From contig QXEO01000143.1 in assembly GCA_007115705.1 (NCBI GenBank), forward strand, positions 5,439,434-5,503,433: a stretch of DNA of 64,000 bases, written 5' to 3'. The first letter of the stretch is position 1. Each line of letters begins with the position of its first letter. This stretch comes from Dactylis glomerata. Lineage: Eukaryota; Streptophyta; Magnoliopsida; Poales; Poaceae. Shown here piece after piece: positions 59,728 to 64,000 of this stretch. The translations under genes and the position numbers were made by a program. The notes under the pieces are model-generated. The model searched no databases and was not told the DNA's origin. It was given only the letters and a program-made list of their open reading frames with translations.

Positions 59728-60637
59728 TGTCGATGGATTTCGTGTCGCAAGAACACGGGGTACCACGCGACGGACCCAAAGATTCGAACGCAGGGGGCTG
59801 AACGTGGGAGATCTTGGATCGCAACGAAACACGATGACGGAAGCCTCGAGACGTCGAACGCACAACGCACTACAGAGAGGGAGACGCCGAGCTTTACCCA
59901 GGTTCAGGGCCCTCGTGGTGAGGTAAAGCCCCTACTTCCTGCCTTCTTGTATTACGACGCGATACCTCGCGAGGAGTACAAGGTCTTGGTTACAGAGCTC
60001 TTAACTGGCCGGAGGTAGAAGAACCAACTTAGCCTAGCTAGGAGCCCAGAGAAGAAGATCGGATCCCCTCTAAGGGGTGGCCTCCCTTCCTTTTATAGCG
60101 GCCTGGTCCTCCTTCCCCTTATCTTCTTGGGGAAGGGGTTGCCACACACGGCCAAGGAGGGAGGACAGCTGTCGACGTGGGTCTTCCGTAGACGTAGTCT
60201 TCATAGAGTAGTGGTGCCGGTCCACAGGAGTGGGTGGAGGAAGCTGACGTCCTCCTCTGGCGCCCTGCACCGTCCACCCTATTTTTAGGGGGGTGGCCAA
60301 CAACCACTGTGCAGCTTTATGCAGACACGGTGAAAGCTGGTCTCCTCCCTGTTGGGGGTAGCGTGGACGGTACGCGGTCTTCTGCCCTTATCTTCTTGCT
60401 CAACACGGAAACGTGCCGAGCTGACGTGGATGTGGTCCTTCCCCTCACGAGGAACAGCTCGTGAGGAGGTCTTCTGGTACTTAGCCGTTGTGCCGTCGTT
60501 CTCCTCATGAGGCGCCTCCTCATGAGGGTCTTCTCCGCTGAGCCTTGGTCATCGTTCCTCCCCTAGGCTGAAGCTGGGCCGTTGAAGGGGCCCAGGAGCA
60601 GGTGGACCGGGATACCCCGGTATCCAGAACACCGACA
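59728..60637 (-). repeat. 3' LTR of D (910 bp)
   Basis: Plus strand TGTCGATGGA...GAACACCGACA; perfect 5-bp inverted ends. It does not resemble the TGATACG-type LTRs around it. Confidence 0.75.
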
Positions 60638-61147
60638 GTAGCCCTCGAGAGCCTGGCCCGCGAACGCGCCCTCCTGAGGGAGCGAAGGGCCAGGGGCCCC
60701 CAGAAGCTGCTGGGCCCTCCAACGGCACGCCTCAACCGTGCGGTCAGAGGACCATGTGAAGATGCAGAGCCAGCGGACGCGTGGCGCCCCTGCAGTTGGC
60801 GAGATGAAACGGCGGGCGACGCTGCGGTCCCCGATGCGTCAATCGTCATGATGGCGCGTCGCTTCGCAGCAGAGCGCTGCGCCAACACTTTGGTTCCCGC
60901 GCTGGGATTTGATGCAACGGCGCGAAATAGAGCCTCCTCGAGACCTCTGGCACCTCACCCTCTTCCTCCAGTGCCACTTCTTCCTCGATGACCCCCAAGC
61001 CGATGGATCCGTCCGCTTCCTCCGCCGCCGCCGGAACAAGCTCGGGGGCGAAGTGCCGCGGACGCCCCCCCGGGCAGCAGGAACAAAGAGAAAGTCCCCG
61101 TCTGGTGGACGCCCGGCGCCGGCGGTCCCCTGTGCCTTGGGGCGCCG

Positions 61148-61782
61148 ATGCGGGGCACGGCGAATCGCGCCGCCCCGGGGACCTCCAGCGCCCTGACCCT
61201 TCGGGGTCCGGCGCCTGGGGGCGCCCTGAATGCGCCATTGCCCCTGGCGGTGGCGCATGCTCCCCGCGCTCCGGGAAGCATCAATCGGGTGCTCAGGGAG
61301 GTGGAAGCCGCCCTGGGCCCCCTCCCCCCGCTCATGGACGGCCCCGGGCCACAGGAGGTGGCCCCGCCAGCGAACGGGGTGGTCGCCACTCCCTGCCGCC
61401 TGGCGGCGGAGATGCTGGGTCCCCTGGTTACCCCGGGGTCCCAGTTCTTGGAGCTCCTCGTCACCTTCGACGTGCTGAGCTTCGACTCCCTCCGGCTGCC
61501 CAACGCAGTCCGGAGGGCAATCTACGCCCCGGCGCCTCCTCCGGAGAGGTTGTGCTGGTGGAGCAGAGCAGGCCAGATCTCCTCTGGCCTGTGGACATCC
61601 TTCTCGGAGAGGGCGGCAATGCCCTCCTCTCCGGGCACTGGAGGGCCTTCGCCCTCGGCCACCGCCTCCGCATCGGCGATCACCTCGTCTTCCGCTTCAG
61701 GCTGGGAATGCTGGAGGCCTCGGTGCGGATCTTCGCCGCTGCCGGCGTCCGCCGCACCTACCCCCAGCCCGCGGCGGTGTGA
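61148..61782 (+). pseudogene. B3-like domain segment antisense to element D, one frameshift
   Basis: Two overlapping plus frames give the halves of one domain. The first (61148 frame) contains SQFLELLVTFDVLSFDSLRL followed by PNAVRRAIYAP. After about 61540 the other frame continues GEVVLVEQSRPDLLWPVDIL, GHWRAFALGHRLRIGDHLVF and ASVRIFAAAGVRRTYPQP. The W.AFA..H.L..GD.LVF and VRIF....RR.YP spacing is the C-terminal half of plant B3 DNA-binding domains. The upstream 60988-61440 part is Gly/Pro/Arg-rich and compositional. It may be a captured host gene fragment or an element-borne antisense ORF. The single frameshift could also be a base error. Confidence 0.5.
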
Positions 61783-61803
61783 AGGGGCGGCCTTGCCGCG
61801 GTG

Positions 61804-63453
61804 TGATGGCTGGCGTGTAGTTGATGATGATTATGGCCAGGCAGTTGGGAACCCCAAGCGGAAGGTGTGATGAGCACAGCAGCAAGTTTTTCCCTCAGTT
61901 AGAAACCAAGGTTTATCGTTCGAAGAAGAAAAAGCCAATACGACTGAAGGCGATGCTTTCAAGCTTCGCGATAGCTCCGGAAAATTTATATGGCGCCTCG
62001 TCCAAGCTTTGCTTTGCAAGCAACAACGTGGAACCTGCACACAACACAACCAAGTACTTTGTTCCCAACTTACGATGAGGTTGTCAATCTCACCGGTTTG
62101 CTTGAAACAAAGGGTATGAGCGTATCGAGTGGAAAACAGTAGAAGTATGCGAGAAAAGTAAACAGTGCGAGTAAAGTAAACAGGTGATAGCAATATGATG
62201 GAAATAGGACCGGGATCCACAGTTCACTAGTGGTGTCTCTCCATAAGATAAATAACACATGCTGGGTAAACAAATTACAGTTGGGCAATTGATAGAATAA
62301 AGATAACGTGATATGTCAAGAAGATCACTATGCGACTTACTCTGGGCATTACAACAAAATACATAGACCGCCATCCAACTGCATCTATGACTAATAATCC
62401 ACTCACGGGGATATCATCCGAACACCCCATGAGTATTAAGTTGCGAACAACAGATAATTGCATTAAGCAAAGTGTGTAATGTAAACAAAGCATATGCCCT
62501 CGAGCATATGAATGTTGTTTTCTCCCTAGTGGCAACATCACATCTACAACCTTAGAGGTTTCTGTCACTCCCCCAGATTAAATAGAGGCATGAACCCAAC
62601 TATCGAGCATAAATACCCCCTCTTGGAGTTACTAGCAACTACTCGACCAAGATAGCTACTAACAACGGAGAGCATGCAAGATCATAAACAACATAGAGAT
62701 AACATAAGATATATTTCAGTATAGCAACTCAATCATAACACCAATATTCATCGGATCCCAACAAACCAAACATGTAGAATTACATAACGGTGATCTCAAT
62801 CATGTAGGGCAGCTCATGAGATCTAAACATGAAGCACATGGTGGAGGAGACAACCATCTAGCTACTGCTATGGACCCATAGTCCAAGGTAGACTACTCAC
62901 TCATCGCTCCGGAGGCAAGCATGGCGATGAAGAAGACCTCCGGTGGCGATTCCCCTCTCCGGCAGGGTGCCGGGAAGAGCTTCTGGACCCTCCCGATCTC
63001 GGGTCGACGACGGCGGCGGATTGTGATATGTTTCTGGAAAATTGATCAGGTACTTAGGTTTTTCCCGTCGGGGGGTCTTTATAGGCGAAGGGGCATCGTC
63101 AGAAGTGGACCGAGGCTCCCTCACACATAGGGGGCACGGCCAGGGGCTGGGTTGCACCGCCCTGGTGTGTGGGGCCCTCGTGGCCCCACTCCATCTCCTC
63201 TTCGGTTCTCTGGAAGCTCCGGTGGATTTTTGGATGTTTGGCCTTTGTTTTGTCCAATTCCGAGAATATTTCCCGTGTAGCTTTTCTGAAACACAAAACA
63301 GCAGAAAACAGGGAACTGGCACTGTGGTGACTTGTTAATAGGTTAGTTCTGGAAAATGCATAAAAGTGCCACGAAGTGTAACGAAACATTAGGCAAATGG
63401 TGTAAAAACAAGCATGGAGCATCAAAAATTATAGATACATTGGAGACGTATCA
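61804..63453 (-). repeat. 3' LTR of E (1,650 bp)
   Basis: The minus strand begins TGATACGTCTCCAATGTATC and ends CTACACGCCAGCCATCA; TATA box CTATAAAGACC at about 63085-63075. Confidence 0.88.
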
Positions 63454-64000
63454 AGCATCCCCAAGCTTAACTCCTGCTCGTCCTCGAGTAGGTAAGTGAT
63501 AACAAAAGAAATAATGTTTGAGGTGACATGCACCTACACAATCTTGATCATATATGTAAGCATTGTGAGCTGGGATCATAAGAACTTAAAACATGGGCAT
63601 GAAAGATATAATCTTGACAATAAAAACTTAGCAACCATGTTATAACCATGAAAATGAACACAAACAAAAGATCATGAAAATGAAACAATGAAAGTCAAAC
63701 GTGTGTTCAAATCATAAGGAAAAACATACAAATGGTTTTCAGCTTGTCCTTCATGGAGAGCAAAACATAAATGCATAGGACACCTTCAAGTTTAAGAGGG
63801 CGACTAGATACAAATAATTTAAGAACAAGTGAAACCAACAATATGAATCAATCAATAAAAACTTTGGGACAATGCACATTATACTAAGAATGACAACTAT
63901 GCTCTCTTAATGGTGCATAAAGATAGAAGGTGGTGACTCAACATAAAAGTAAAAGAAAGGCCCTTCGCGGAGGGAATCAGTGATTGCAAGTTTTATAGAC
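61804..64000 (-). mobile_element. LTR retrotransposon E (3' LTR and 3' interior), runs off window
   Basis: 3' LTR 61804-63453, minus strand; then GCATCCCCAAGCTTAACTCC (polypurine tract in reverse) and interior that is the reverse complement of the 3' non-coding regions of A and B (GTAGGTAAGTGATAACAAAA; ATGGGCATGAAAGATATAAT). Same family as A and B, opposite orientation. The bases before the LTR (CGGTG, 61799-61803) are a candidate half of the target duplication. Confidence 0.85.

Larger units (their letters stand above)
59728..61803 (-). mobile_element. LTR retrotransposon D (3' LTR and part of interior), cut by element E
   Basis: A 910-bp LTR (59728-60637) with TGTCG/CGACA ends abuts A. The minus strand begins TGTCGGTGTTCTGGATACCG and has a TATA box GCTATAAAAGGAAGG at about 60099-60085, so the element is minus-oriented and this is its 3' LTR. 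The interior to 61803 is very GC-rich and carries an antisense B3-like segment. E interrupts it at 61804. The antisense coding region next to the 3' LTR recalls the extra antisense ORFs of Tat-lineage gypsy elements such as Grande and RIRE2 (recalled). Confidence 0.7.

Noticed and set aside
60602..60991. 129-aa plus frame at the start of element D's interior
   Set aside because: Begins inside the LTR and is Arg/Ala/Pro-rich; no link to the B3-like segment downstream could be shown.

Overview
The window looks like nuclear DNA of a grass of the wheat/barley tribe (Triticeae). The basis is multi-exon genes with GC-rich first exons, Stowaway and Tourist MITEs, and nested gypsy-class LTR retrotransposons whose primer-binding sites match the 3' end of plant tRNA-Asp. 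The species assignment is inference; no search could be run. I see no prokaryotic operon, CRISPR array or rRNA/tRNA gene.

Layout. 1-4493: a minus-strand gypsy element (G; one LTR plus the start of its interior) inserted into the gag of a minus-strand copia element (F; LTR at 4075-4493). 4494-11200: mostly non-coding, with a perfect copia solo LTR (6601-7000, TSD GTTCC), a decayed PPR paralogue carrying a Tourist-like MITE, and a copia 5' fragment. 11361-17039: a 14-exon gene for a DGS1/NCA2-family mitochondrial membrane protein. I reconstructed it exon by exon; all junctions keep frame, but exon 6 has an in-frame TAA. 17300-22836: an intact P-class PPR gene whose 3' end and flank have been tandemly duplicated, leaving several broken copies. 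23617-26802: a complete 12-exon nuclear FKBP53-like immunophilin (489 aa). 28690-29573: 3' end of a LINE. 30102-30755: a small two-exon B3-domain gene. 31740-34259: an older repeat of uncertain class.

34260-64000 is a retrotransposon nest. Element A (plus) begins at 34260. Element B (plus, 35451-52333, TSD CCCAG) sits in A's 5' LTR. Element C (minus, 38387-47839) sits in B's interior. A's 3' LTR is cut at 59727 by element D (minus), and D is cut at 61803 by element E (minus), which runs off the window. A and C encode gag and an aspartic protease and B keeps only part of gag; none has reverse transcriptase, RNase H or integrase, so all look non-autonomous. D carries an antisense, frameshifted B3-like coding segment.

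The genes do not form a pathway. The strongest points for follow-up are the premature stop in the DGS1-like gene, the PPR tandem duplication, the antisense B3-like segment in D, the mosaic LTR of G, and the microhomology deletion joining C to B.
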